Source: PALSA-612 sp963773055 (lineage in GTDB: Bacteria; Actinomycetota; Thermoleophilia; Gaiellales; Gaiellaceae). Taken from it: DNA of 64,000 nt. Position 1 is the first letter of the stretch; each line of letters opens with the position of its first letter. This document shows positions 16,882-25,497 of this stretch, piece after piece. A model generated the notes under the pieces. It saw nothing but the letters and a program-made list of their open reading frames with translations. It ran no database searches and was not told the DNA's origin. Both the position numbers and the translations under genes were made by a program. The DNA is taken from contig CAVYZL010000006.1 in assembly GCA_963773055.1 (NCBI GenBank), positions 1,116,001 through 1,180,000 on the forward strand, read 5' to 3'.

Positions 16882-17440
16882 CGGCGCTCACCACCACTCT
16901 CGCGGGCCGGACCACGCGATCGCCGACCCTGTAGCCCTTCTCGATCACCTCGAGCACCGTGCCCTCGGGCTCGGTCGAGGGCTGCGTCAGCAATGCCTCG
17001 TGGACGTGCGGGTCGAACACGCCGTCGGCGTCGATCTCCACGAGGCCCTCGCGGCCGAGGGCATCGCGGAGCGCTCGGTGGACGAGGCGGACGCCCTCCT
17101 CGAGCGAGGCCTCGTCGTGCTCGGTCGCCGCCTTCAGCGCCCTCTCGAGGTTGTCGAGCACGGGCAGGAGCTCGCGGACGAGCCGTTCGTGTGCGCGCGC
17201 GACGAGGCTCTCCTGGTCGCGCGCGACGCGCTTCTTGTAGTTGTCGAAGTCGGCCGCGACCCGCTGGAGGTCGGCGAGACGCTCGTCCCGCTCGGCCTCC
17301 AGCTCGGCGATCCGCTGGAGCTGGTGGTCACTCGTCGGGGGAACCTCCCGGTTCCCCCGATCCCCCTCCCCTGGTCCATCTTCACGGACAGGAGGAGACT
17401 CCGTCGACGACTTCGAGCGCCCAGTCGGGTCGCTTGTCAC
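16862..17440 (-). CDS. grpE: Nucleotide exchange factor GrpE
   Basis: This protein releases ADP from DnaK. A disordered acidic/Pro tail (residues 1-35) leads into a long coiled-coil helix, and the GrpE core carries VAADFDNYKKRVARD, LLPVLDNLERAL, EGLVEIDADGVFDPHVHEA, VLEVIEKGYRVGDRVVRPARV. The 192 residues are usual. GTG at 17440 overlaps the dnaK stop by 4 bp. Confidence 0.95.
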   Translation of the reverse strand: MTSDPTGRSKSSTESPPVREDGPGEGDRGNREVPPTSDHQLQRIAELEAERDERLADLQRVAADFDNYKKRVARDQESLVARAHERLVRELLPVLDNLERALKAATEHDEASLEEGVRLVHRALRDALGREGLVEIDADGVFDPHVHEALLTQPSTEPEGTVLEVIEKGYRVGDRVVRPARVVVSAGGDADD

Positions 17441-19338
17441 GACTGGGCTCCTCCCTCGTCGACGACCTCGTAGTCGGCGTCCTCGACCACCTCGTGCTCG
17501 TCGGCCGAGGCGCCGTTGCCGTCACCGGCCTGCTGCGAGGAGGCGTCGTTAGCCTTTGCGTACACCGCCTCGGCCAGCGCGTGCGAGGCCTCAACGAGAG
17601 CGGCGGTCTTCGCCTGCACCTCGGCGAGGTCGGAGCCCTTGAGCGCCTCGTTCAGCTCCATGATCCGGCCCTCGATCGTGCCCGCGACCGACTCGTCGAG
17701 CGAGTCGCGGTTCTCCTTGAGCGCCTTCTCCGTCTGGTAGACGAGGTTCTCGCCCTCGTTCTTCGCGTCGGCGAGCTCGCGGAGCGCGTGCGCCTCCTCA
17801 GCGTGCGCCTCGGCGTCGCGCACCATCTGCTCGACCTCATCCGAGGACAGGCCGGAGCCGCCCTCGATCCGGATCTGCTGCTCGTTCTGAGTGCCGAGAT
17901 CCTTGGCCGAGACGTTGAGGATGCCGTTTGCGTCGATGTCGAACGCGACCTCGATCTGCGGCATGCCGCGCGGCGCCGGCGGAATGCCGACGAGCTGGAA
18001 CTTGCCGAGCGTCTTGTTGTACATCGCCATCTCGGACTCGCCCTGGAGCACGTGGATCTCGACGGACGGCTGGTTGTCCTCCGCGGTCGAGAACGTCTCC
18101 GACTTCCGGTTCGGGATCGTCGTGTTCCGCTCGATCAGCTGGGTGAACACACCGCCCTTCGTCTCGATGCCGAGCGACAGCGGCGTCACGTCGAGCAGCA
18201 GGACGTCCTTCACCTCGCCCTTCATCACGCCGGCCTGGATGGCAGCGCCGACGGCGACCACCTCGTCGGGGTTGACGCCCTTGTGCGGCTCCTTGCCGAG
18301 CAGCTCCGTCACCTTCTCCTGGACCGCCGGCATGCGCGTCATGCCGCCGACGAGCACGACGTGGTCGATCCCGGAGGCGTCGACGCCGGCGTCTGCCAGC
18401 ACCTGCTTCGTCGGCCCGACGGTGCGCTCGAGCAGGGAGCTCGTCAGCTCGAGCAGCTTCGCCCGCGTCAGCTGCATGTCGAGGTGCTTCGGCCCCTCGG
18501 CGATGAACGGGAGGTTGATCTGCGTCGTCATCGTCGACGACAGCTCGATCTTTGCCTTCTCCGCGGCGTCGTAGAGCCGCTGAAGCGCAACCGGGTCCTG
18601 CGACAGGTCGGCGCCGTGGTCCTTCTTGAACTCCGCCACGAGCCAGTCGACGACCGCCTTGTCGAAGTCGTCGCCTCCAAGGTGGTTGTCGCCGGAGGTG
18701 GCCTTGACGTGAAACGTCCCGTCACCGAGCTCGAGCACGGAGGCATCGAACGTGCCGCCGCCGAGGTCGAAGACGAGGATCGTCTGGTCCTCCTCCTTGT
18801 CGAGCCCGTAGGAGAGCGAGGCCGCCGTCGGCTCGTTGATGATCCGGAGCACCTCGAGGCCGGCGATCTTGCCGGCGTCCTTCGTCGCTTCACGCTGCGC
18901 GTTGTTGAAGTACGCGGGGACGGTGATCACGGCCTCCGTCACCGACTCGCCGAGGTACGACTCCGCGTCGGTCTTCAGCTTCTGCAGGATCATCGCGCTG
19001 ATCTCGGGCGGCGCGTACTCCTTGCCACCCGCCATCACACGGACGTCGTCGTTCGGGCCTTTGACGACCTCGTACGGAACGATCGTCATCTCGTCCGAGA
19101 CCTCGTCCGTCTTGCGGCCCATGAACCGCTTGATCGAGAAGACCGTGTTCTCGGGGTTCGTCACCTGCTGCCGCTTCGCGGGTGCGCCGACGAGGCGCTG
19201 CCCGTCCTTCGTGAACGCGACGACGGACGGAGTCGTGCGCCCGCCTTCCGCGTTCGGGATCACCGTGGGCTCTCCGCCTTCGATCACCGCCATGCACGAG
19301 TTCGTCGTGCCGAGGTCGATGCCGATTACCTTTGCCAT
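17437..19338 (-). CDS. dnaK: Molecular chaperone DnaK (Hsp70)
   Basis: This is an ATP-driven foldase. The nucleotide-binding domain opens with VIGIDLGTTNSCMAV. It carries VITVPAYFNNAQREATKDAG, IINEPTAASLSYGLD, FDLGGGTFDASVLELGDG and VLVGGMTRMPAVQ. The substrate-binding beta domain starts with LLLDVTPLSLGIETKGG, and a helical lid and acidic C-terminal tail end the protein. It has 633 residues and ATG at 19338 with GGAGG 7 nt upstream. It is the first gene of the dnaK-grpE-dnaJ-hspR-clpB operon. Confidence 0.97.
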   Translation of the reverse strand: MAKVIGIDLGTTNSCMAVIEGGEPTVIPNAEGGRTTPSVVAFTKDGQRLVGAPAKRQQVTNPENTVFSIKRFMGRKTDEVSDEMTIVPYEVVKGPNDDVRVMAGGKEYAPPEISAMILQKLKTDAESYLGESVTEAVITVPAYFNNAQREATKDAGKIAGLEVLRIINEPTAASLSYGLDKEEDQTILVFDLGGGTFDASVLELGDGTFHVKATSGDNHLGGDDFDKAVVDWLVAEFKKDHGADLSQDPVALQRLYDAAEKAKIELSSTMTTQINLPFIAEGPKHLDMQLTRAKLLELTSSLLERTVGPTKQVLADAGVDASGIDHVVLVGGMTRMPAVQEKVTELLGKEPHKGVNPDEVVAVGAAIQAGVMKGEVKDVLLLDVTPLSLGIETKGGVFTQLIERNTTIPNRKSETFSTAEDNQPSVEIHVLQGESEMAMYNKTLGKFQLVGIPPAPRGMPQIEVAFDIDANGILNVSAKDLGTQNEQQIRIEGGSGLSSDEVEQMVRDAEAHAEEAHALRELADAKNEGENLVYQTEKALKENRDSLDESVAGTIEGRIMELNEALKGSDLAEVQAKTAALVEASHALAEAVYAKANDASSQQAGDGNGASADEHEVVEDADYEVVDEGGAQS

Positions 19339-19374
19339 GGTTCTGCCTCCAGGATCGAGTCTTGTCGTAGAAGA

Positions 19375-19398
19375 AAATCTAAGTCTTAGAGTAGCAAC
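19375..19398 (-). promoter_or_regulatory. Candidate HspR operator/promoter of the dnaK operon
   Basis: The 83-bp gap between the divergent dnaK and M29 starts holds a short palindrome (ctaagtcttag, 19379-19389). It is flanked on the minus strand by ACTCTAAG and CTTAGATT, half-sites like those of the HAIR box (CTTGAGT/ACTCAAG) but in everted order. The placement before dnaK fits an HspR target; the exact match is poor. Confidence 0.35.
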
Positions 19399-19421
19399 TT
19401 ACACCGGGTAGGCTGCAAGCC

Positions 19422-20492
19422 GTGGCGGATCCTCGCGTCGACAGCTACGCGAAGCTGCTCGTGGAACGGTGTGTCGACGTGCAGCCGGGCTGGCAGGTGC
19501 TAGTTCGCTCGTCGCCCGATGGGCGTCCGCTGGTCGATGCTGTCGTCCGCCAGATCGCCCGGCGCGGCGCCTACGCCCTGCCCCGATACGGCTTCTCGCC
19601 GTTCTCGACCTGGGTGACCGAGGCCTCCGACGAGCTCCTCGGGACGTTCGCCGAGATCGACGCGTTCGAGCTGGACAGCTCCGATTGCCTCGTCGTGATC
19701 GAGGCGCCGGAGAACACCCGGGACGGCTCCGACATTCCCGCCCAGCGCCTCGGCCTCCGCCGCCAGGCCATGCGCCCCCATGCCGAGCCCTTCTTCGACG
19801 GCACGAAGTCGTGGGTCGGCTGCCAGTTCGCGACCGCCGCGCTCGCCCAGGATGCGGGCATGGCCCTCACCGCTTTCGAAGACTTCCTCTACGGCGCGGT
19901 ACTCGTCGACTGGGACGCGCTCGGCGAGCGGATGCAGCGGATCGCGGATCGCTTCGACGCCGGTGAGCAGGTGCGCGTGACGGGCGACGGCACGGACCTC
20001 ACGTTCAGTCTGGCCGGGCGGACGGGCTGCGTGGACGCGGTCGGGGCGAACATGCCCGGCGGCGAGGTCTTCTACAGCCCCGTCGAGGAGTCGACCGAGG
20101 GCGTCGTCACCTTCTCCGAGTATCCGGCCTGCTACGCGGGGCGCGCGGTCGAGAACGTCATGCTCCGCTACGAGGGTGGCCGCGTCGCCGAGGCGAGCGC
20201 GAGCTCGAACGAGGACTTCCTAATCGCAACGCTCGACATGGACGAGGGCGCCCGCGTGGTCGGCGAGTTCGGGATCGGCTGCAACCCCGGCATCCAGCGG
20301 CACACGAAGAACACGTTGTTCGACGAGAAGATCGAGGGCACGGTGCACTTTGCCATCGGGAACGGGTTCCCGTTCCTCGGCGGGACGAACGTCAGCGCCG
20401 TCCACTGGGACATGGTCAAGGACCTGCGGCCGGGCGGGACGATCGAGCTCGACGGTGAGGTCGTCCAGCGCGACGGAGCCTGGCTGATCTAG
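19422..20492 (+). CDS. M29 family aminopeptidase (copy 1)
   Basis: This is a leaderless-type GTG start gene of 356 residues with the thermophilic aminopeptidase (AmpS/AmpT) organisation. The N-terminal domain opens YAKLLVERCVDVQPGWQVLV. The catalytic half contains the family metal-ligand blocks: VVGEFGIGCNPGI (Glu), EGTVHFAIG (His) and SAVHWDMV (His and Asp), with ANMPGGEVFYSPVE upstream. M29 enzymes are cytosolic, dinuclear-metal exopeptidases. It is followed by a paralogue with a 1-bp overlap (TAGTG), so this is a tandem duplication. Confidence 0.88.
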   Translation: MADPRVDSYAKLLVERCVDVQPGWQVLVRSSPDGRPLVDAVVRQIARRGAYALPRYGFSPFSTWVTEASDELLGTFAEIDAFELDSSDCLVVIEAPENTRDGSDIPAQRLGLRRQAMRPHAEPFFDGTKSWVGCQFATAALAQDAGMALTAFEDFLYGAVLVDWDALGERMQRIADRFDAGEQVRVTGDGTDLTFSLAGRTGCVDAVGANMPGGEVFYSPVEESTEGVVTFSEYPACYAGRAVENVMLRYEGGRVAEASASSNEDFLIATLDMDEGARVVGEFGIGCNPGIQRHTKNTLFDEKIEGTVHFAIGNGFPFLGGTNVSAVHWDMVKDLRPGGTIELDGEVVQRDGAWLI

Positions 20493-21577
20493 TGATCGCC
20501 GGCGACCCGCGCATCGAGCGCTACGCGAAGCTCCTCGTCGAGCGGTGCCTCGACGTCCAGCCCGGCTGGGAGGTGCTGATCCGCTCGACGCCGCTCGCGA
20601 GACCGTTGCTCGAGGAGCTGCAGCGCCAGATCGCCCGTCGCGACGCCTACGCGATCCTCCGTCTCAGCTACGACATGTGGCCGCTCGACAACGGCTGGAT
20701 CTCCGAGGCGCCCGAGGAGCTGCTCGACGAGCTGCCCAAGGTCGACCACTACGCGTGCGAGCGCATGGACGCGCGGGTCACGCTCGACGCGCCCGAGAAC
20801 ACGCGCGCCGCGGCCGAGGTCCCGGCCGAGCGGCTCGCCCGCGCCAACAAGGCCGCGAAGGTCTTCTACCTCCGCACGATGACCGGAGAGATTCCCTGGG
20901 TGAGCTGCCAGTTCCCGACAAACGCGCTCGCGCAGGAAGCCGGGCTTACGCTCGCGCAGCTGACCGAAGTCATCTTCAGCGCCTGCCTGCTCGACTGGGA
21001 CGCGGAGGGCGACCGCATGCGCCGCTATGCGGAGCGCTTCGACGCGGCCGACCACGTGCGTCTCGTGGGCAGCGGCACCGACCTGACGATCAGCCTCACC
21101 GATCGACACGGCGAGGTCGACGACGGGCGCAAGAACATGCCCGGCGGCGAGTTCTTCTTTGCGCCCGTCGAGGACTCGGCCAGGGGCGTGATCGAGTTCT
21201 CCGAGTGGCCGGCGGTCAAGGACGGGCACGAGCTCGAGGGCATCCGCCTCGAGTTCGAGGACGGTCGAGTCGTCGACGCGTCCGCCCGGAAGGGCGAGGA
21301 GCTCCTGTTCAAGACCCTCGACACGGACGGCGGCTCGCGCTGCCTCGGCGAGCTCGGGATCGGGTGCAACCCGGGCATCACGCGTTACATGAAGAACGTC
21401 CTCTTCGACGAGAAGATCAACGGCTCGATCCACCTCGCTCTCGGCCAGAGCTACACGTCGATCGGCGGGCAGAACGAGAGCTCGATCCACTGGGACATCG
21501 TCAAGGATCTCCGTGACGGGGGTCGCATCGAGCTCGACGGCGTCGTGGTCCAGCAGAACGGCGCCTGGACGATCTAA
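20492..21577 (+). CDS. M29 family aminopeptidase (copy 2, tandem paralogue)
   Basis: This is a 361-residue paralogue of the preceding gene, with the same opening (YAKLLVERCLDVQPGWEVLI) and the same metal-ligand blocks: CLGELGIGCNPGI, NGSIHLALG and SSIHWDIV. The insertions differ and the RHTKN stretch of copy 1 is RYMKN here, a position not known to bind metal. Both copies therefore look catalytically complete and may differ in substrate preference. GTG at 20492 overlaps the stop of copy 1. Confidence 0.88.
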   Translation: MIAGDPRIERYAKLLVERCLDVQPGWEVLIRSTPLARPLLEELQRQIARRDAYAILRLSYDMWPLDNGWISEAPEELLDELPKVDHYACERMDARVTLDAPENTRAAAEVPAERLARANKAAKVFYLRTMTGEIPWVSCQFPTNALAQEAGLTLAQLTEVIFSACLLDWDAEGDRMRRYAERFDAADHVRLVGSGTDLTISLTDRHGEVDDGRKNMPGGEFFFAPVEDSARGVIEFSEWPAVKDGHELEGIRLEFEDGRVVDASARKGEELLFKTLDTDGGSRCLGELGIGCNPGITRYMKNVLFDEKINGSIHLALGQSYTSIGGQNESSIHWDIVKDLRDGGRIELDGVVVQQNGAWTI

Positions 21578-21581
21578 GTCC

Positions 21582-22400
21582 GTGAAGAACGTCGCCCTCG
21601 CGACGTGCTCGGCGCTTCCGGAACTCGACGCGGACGATCGGCCGCTCGTGCCGGCGCTCGCCGAGCGAGGAGTGTCCGCCCAGCCTGCTGTCTGGGACGA
21701 CCCGGTCGTAAACTGGGCCGCCTTCGACCTCGTCGTCATCCGGTCGACGTGGGACTACGCCGAGCGGCGCGATGCCTTTCTCACCTGGGCGAGCTCGCTC
21801 GAGCGTGTCGTCAATCGGTTCCCCGTCCTCGAGTGGAGCTCGGACAAGGCGCGCTACCTCGTCGATCTCCGGGCGGCTGACGTGCCGATCGTCCCGACGT
21901 CGTTCGTCGCCCCCGGCGAGCGCCTGACCCCACGCGACGGTCCCTTCGTCATCAAGCCGTCGATCTCTGCTGGCGGGCGGATGTCCGCGCGGTTCGGCGC
22001 GGACGAGATCGACGCGGCGGCAGCGCTGGTCGGACGCATCCACGGCGATGGCCGGGTGGCGATGGTGCAGCCATTCGTCGACGGCGAAGAGCGCTCGCTC
22101 GTCTACGTCGATGGGGAGTATTCCCACGCGCTTTCGCGGCGAGCGCCGCTTCCGGCGGGCCGAGAGCGCCCGGGGCTCTACCTCGACGAGCAGCTCGCGC
22201 GCGCCGCCGCGACCACGGCCGAGCGAGCTGTCGCCGACGCGGCCATCGCCTGCTCGCCCGAGCCCACCCTCTACGGCCGCGTCGATCTCCTCGCTGGGGC
22301 GGTGCTCGAGCTCGAGCTCGTCGAGCCCTCGCTCTACCTCGAGTACGGCTACGGCGCGGTCGAGCGCTTTGCCGACGCGATCGCCGAAGCGCTCAGCTGA
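21582..22400 (+). CDS. ATP-grasp domain protein
   Basis: This is a 272-residue protein of the RimK/glutathione-synthetase-like ATP-grasp group. The N-terminal Rossmann-like part has FDLVVIRSTWDYAERRDAFL. The ATP-grasp core has GPFVIKPSISAGGRMSARF (the nucleotide-binding Lys and Gly-rich loop), VQPFVDGEERSLVYVDGEYSHAL, and the metal-binding end LYGRVDLLAG with LELELVEPSLYLEYG. It should ligate a carboxylate to an amine or thiol with ATP; the substrate is unknown. GTG at 21582 is 4 bp after the M29 copy 2 stop. Its end overlaps the next minus-strand gene by 8 bp. Confidence 0.8.
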   Translation: MKNVALATCSALPELDADDRPLVPALAERGVSAQPAVWDDPVVNWAAFDLVVIRSTWDYAERRDAFLTWASSLERVVNRFPVLEWSSDKARYLVDLRAADVPIVPTSFVAPGERLTPRDGPFVIKPSISAGGRMSARFGADEIDAAAALVGRIHGDGRVAMVQPFVDGEERSLVYVDGEYSHALSRRAPLPAGRERPGLYLDEQLARAAATTAERAVADAAIACSPEPTLYGRVDLLAGAVLELELVEPSLYLEYGYGAVERFADAIAEALS

Positions 22401-22893
22401 CGGCGCGTTTCGCCGCCTCGAGCCAGCGCCGGCGGATGAGGCCGGAGAACGGCCCGACGACGCGCCAATAGCGTCCGAACGCACGGCGAGCGTCGTCGTC
22501 GACTGCGGCGATCCGCGTCTCAGTCGAGAGACGGCTGTGCGCGTGACCGACCGGCTCGGCGCGGATGTCGATCGCGACCCGCACCGTGCCCGGCCCGGCC
22601 TCGTCCAGCGGACGAAGCCCACCGCCCGGTCGCCACGGAGTGCCCGACGCCGCCGCGACGACCTCCGCGTGCGTACGCGCGACCACGTTGAAGCTGCGGC
22701 CGCCGGAGAGGAGCTCGCCGAGGGTCCGGTCGGCAGAGAGCCCACGCGCACGAAGGAGCAGGCGCACGACCGGGTCGCTCCCGACGGGAAGGTTCCACAC
22801 GGCATCGAGGGCACGATCCGGCGCGCATGGAAGCTCGATCGCGTGCGTTTCGTGCCAGTCGTACGTCGGGAGAACGTCGTCCAGGAGCGGCAC
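22393..22893 (-). CDS. SRPBCC/DUF2867-like protein
   Basis: This is a 166-residue cytosolic protein. The beginning DVLPTYDWHETHAIELPCAPDRA and the later pattern of beta strands ending in YWRVVGPFSGLIRRRWLEAAKRA resemble the START/SRPBCC-fold DUF2867 family, whose function is not known. GTG at 22893 lies 42 bp from the divergent moaA start. Its 3' end overlaps the ATP-grasp gene by 8 bp. Confidence 0.6.
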   Translation of the reverse strand: MPLLDDVLPTYDWHETHAIELPCAPDRALDAVWNLPVGSDPVVRLLLRARGLSADRTLGELLSGGRSFNVVARTHAEVVAAASGTPWRPGGGLRPLDEAGPGTVRVAIDIRAEPVGHAHSRLSTETRIAAVDDDARRAFGRYWRVVGPFSGLIRRRWLEAAKRAVS

Positions 22894-22935
22894 GGCCCGG
22901 ATCCTCGCACGGGACGTGGCCGCTACGCTGGCGCC

Positions 22936-23938
22936 GTGACCGTCACCGACACGCTCGACCGCCCGCTCCGCGATCTCCGGATCTCAGTCACCGACCGGTG
23001 CAACTTCCGCTGCGTCTACTGCATGCCGAAGGAGGTCTTCGGGCGGGAGTACGCGTTTCTCGAGCGGAAGGAGCTGCTCACCTTCGAGGAGATCGAGCGC
23101 GTGGCTCGCGTCTTCGTCGAGCAAGGCGTGCAGAAGCTTCGAGTCACGGGCGGCGAGCCGCTCATCCGCCGCGACCTCGACCGTCTGATTGCGCTGCTCT
23201 CGGCGCTCGGCGACCTCGACATCGCGTTGACGACGAACGGCGCCCTCCTCGCCCGGAACGCCGAGCGCCTTGCCAACGCCGGCCTGTCACGCGTGACGGT
23301 GAGCCTCGACTCGCTCGACGACGACATCTTCCGGGCGATGAACGATGTCGACTTTCCCGTGGCGCAGGTCCTCGAGGGAATCGATGCCGCGGCGGCCGCG
23401 GGCCTGCCGGTGAAGGTGAACGTGGTCGTCAAGCGCGGCCTCAACGACGGCTCGATCGTCGACATGGCGCGCTTCTTCCACGGCTCCGGGCACGCGCTCC
23501 GCTTCATCGAGTACATGGACGTCGGCCACACGAACGGGTGGCGGATGGACGACATCGTGCCGGCCGCGGAGATCGTTGCCGCCGTCGACGCCGTCCTCCC
23601 GCTCGAGCCCGTTGACCCCGCGTACCGCGGCGAGGTGGCCGGGCGCTTCCGCTACCGGGACGGCGGCGGCGAGGTCGGCGTGATCGCGTCGGTCACCCAG
23701 CCGTTCTGCGGCGACTGCACACGCGCACGGCTCTCGGCTGACGGACAGCTCTACACGTGCCTGTTCGCTGATGCGCGGTCACGACCTCCGTGCACTGCTT
23801 CGCTCCGGCGCTTCGGACGACGACCTCGGCGACACGATCGGCGGGATCTGGCGACGCCGTATCGACCGCTACTCCGAGCTCCGGACCGCGGAGACAGCGT
23901 CCCTGCCCAAGGTGGAGATGTCGTTCATCGGTGGCTGA
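22936..23938 (+). pseudogene. moaA: GTP 3',8-cyclase MoaA, molybdenum cofactor synthesis (frameshifted near 3' end)
   Basis: This is a radical-SAM enzyme of the first step of molybdopterin synthesis. The N-terminal cluster motif is CNFRCVYCMPKEV. It is followed by LRVTGGEPLIRRDL, TTNGALLARNAERL, VTVSLDSLDDD, FIEYMDVGHTNGW and the second [4Fe-4S] site, QPFCGDCTRARLSADGQLYTC. After LFADA the conserved end (GHDLRALLRSGASDDDLGDTI, PKVEMSFIGG) continues in the +1 frame. One base too many in the gcgcgg stretch (23773-23778) explains this and restores about 333 residues ending in the family Gly-Gly. As written, the enzyme would lose its C-terminal third cluster ligand environment and GG tail. Confidence 0.85.
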
Positions 23939-24036
23939 CGCTTCCTCGAAGTGATCCCCGTGCGGCCCTGCGTGGGATCCGCGGACATGGTTAGAATCGG
24001 ACCTGCCGTGGCGGAAGCAAGCTTGTTGGACCGAGC

Positions 24037-24804
24037 ATGACAGCGGCGGTCGCCGCAATCGGAAACCGATACTTGCCGCGGGGCTGGCGCGACTTCGGAC
24101 GCCAGCTCGCGATCTGGTTCGGATTCCTCCTGGCCTACCAGGTCGTACGCGGCATCGCCGACCGCAACCCGACGCGTGCCTTCGAGAACGGCCTGCGCGT
24201 GATCGGCGTCGAGAAGCACGTGACCGGCCTGTTCGAGCTGTCGTTGCAGCAGGTGATCAGCTCGTCGCAGTTCCTCACCGCGGCCGTCTCGTGGACGTAC
24301 TGGAACTCGGAGTTCACGGTCGTCGGGCTGACGCTGCTCTGGGTCTATCTTCGCCGCAACGAATCGTTCTACCGCTTTCGGAACTGGATCCTGCTCGCCA
24401 ACGCCATCGGGCTGATCGGCTACATTCTCGCGCCGACCGCGCCGCCGCGGATGTTCCAGGCGCTCGGATTCAAGGACACGCTGTTCGAGTTCGGCTCGCT
24501 GAACCACGGCTCGGGCCTGATCGAGCTCGCGTCGAACCCGTACGCCGCGATGCCGAGCCTCCACGCGGCTGACGCATTCATCGTCGGGGTGAGCATGGCG
24601 CTGATCGTCCGGAGCCGGTTCGCGAAGGCAATCTGGCTCGCATGGCCGGCGTGGGTCTCTTTCTCGGTCATGGCCACTGCCAACCACTTCTGGCTCGACA
24701 TCGCGGCAGGGATCCTCGTCGCGATCATCGCGGGAGCGATCATCTATCGCAAGTCGCTCCGCCGGGCGCTCCACCGGCGCCACCCGGCCGTCGCTATCCG
24801 CTAG
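24037..24804 (+). CDS. PAP2 superfamily membrane phosphatase/phosphotransferase (AUR1/inositolphosphotransferase-like)
   Basis: This is a 255-residue, six-helix membrane protein. The active-site motifs of the PAP2_3 group are AMPSLHAADAF (nucleophile-side PSLH) and ATANHFWLDIAAG (HxxxD). LAPTAPPRMF between helices corresponds to the first conserved loop. The group acts on phospholipid or inositol-phosphate head groups. Three base pairs separate it from the CDP-alcohol phosphotransferase gene, and an inositol-phosphate synthase lies in the same window. I infer a role in phosphatidylinositol-type lipid synthesis. Confidence 0.83.
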   Translation: MTAAVAAIGNRYLPRGWRDFGRQLAIWFGFLLAYQVVRGIADRNPTRAFENGLRVIGVEKHVTGLFELSLQQVISSSQFLTAAVSWTYWNSEFTVVGLTLLWVYLRRNESFYRFRNWILLANAIGLIGYILAPTAPPRMFQALGFKDTLFEFGSLNHGSGLIELASNPYAAMPSLHAADAFIVGVSMALIVRSRFAKAIWLAWPAWVSFSVMATANHFWLDIAAGILVAIIAGAIIYRKSLRRALHRRHPAVAIR

Positions 24805-24807
24805 CCC

Positions 24808-25446
24808 GTGAGCGAGCGCCAGCCCGCACCCGAGCGGGTGAAGAGCGCGTACCAGTCCGAGGTGCGCCGGATCGCGTCGCGGTCGATGGAAGGCCTCGCC
24901 GAGACGCGGCTGACGCCGACGGCGCTGACGACGGCAGGCGTGCTCACCTGCCTCCTGTCGGCGGTCGTCGTCTACTTCGAGTACCGCAACCAAATCCTCT
25001 TCTACTGGCTCGGCGCGGCGCTGTTCGTCCTCGGCTCGGTGATGGACATCCTCGATGGCGCGCTCGCACGGGCAGGCGGAAAGTCGACGCCGTTCGGCGC
25101 CTTCATCGACTCGACGACCGACCGCATCGGCGAGGCGGCGATGCTCGCGGCGATCGGGCTGATCTTCATGCGCGAGGGAAACGAGGTCGCGCTCGCCTTC
25201 GCCTTCGCGGCGATCGTGGGCTCGATGCTCGTCAGCTACACCCGGGCGAAGGCGGAGATCCTCGGGCTCAAGGGTGACGTCGGCCTCGGCTCGAGGGCGG
25301 AGCGTGTGGTCGTGATCACGGCCGGCCTCGTGCTCGCCCCGTGGGGCGCGCTGTCGTGGGCGATCTACCTCCTGACGGCGTCCGTCTGGATCACCGTCGG
25401 GCAGCGCGTCTGGACCGTCCGCTCGCAGCTCCGCGACCGGCGCTAG
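24808..25446 (+). CDS. CDP-alcohol phosphatidyltransferase (phosphatidylinositol-phosphate synthase-like)
   Basis: This is a 212-residue membrane enzyme with the full CDP-AP signature DGxxARx(7-8)GxxxDxxxD, seen as DILDGALARAGG then FGAFIDSTTD at about residues 85-110. A basic, soluble N-terminus (residues 1-40) precedes the first helix, as in actinobacterial PgsA-type phosphatidylinositol-phosphate synthases, but phosphatidylglycerophosphate synthase is possible. GTG start, 3 bp after the PAP2 gene. Confidence 0.85.
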   Translation: MSERQPAPERVKSAYQSEVRRIASRSMEGLAETRLTPTALTTAGVLTCLLSAVVVYFEYRNQILFYWLGAALFVLGSVMDILDGALARAGGKSTPFGAFIDSTTDRIGEAAMLAAIGLIFMREGNEVALAFAFAAIVGSMLVSYTRAKAEILGLKGDVGLGSRAERVVVITAGLVLAPWGALSWAIYLLTASVWITVGQRVWTVRSQLRDRR

Positions 25447-25497
25447 GCCGAGGACCCATTCGTCAAGAATCGACGGGCTCAGCCGTACGATGGTCTC

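Noticed and set aside
20492..21577. Loss of a metal ligand in the second M29 copy (RHTKN changed to RYMKN)
   Set aside because: Compared with AmpT/AmpS, the metal ligands are the Glu of GELGIG, the His of SIHLALG and the HWD pair, all kept; the changed His is not a known ligand.
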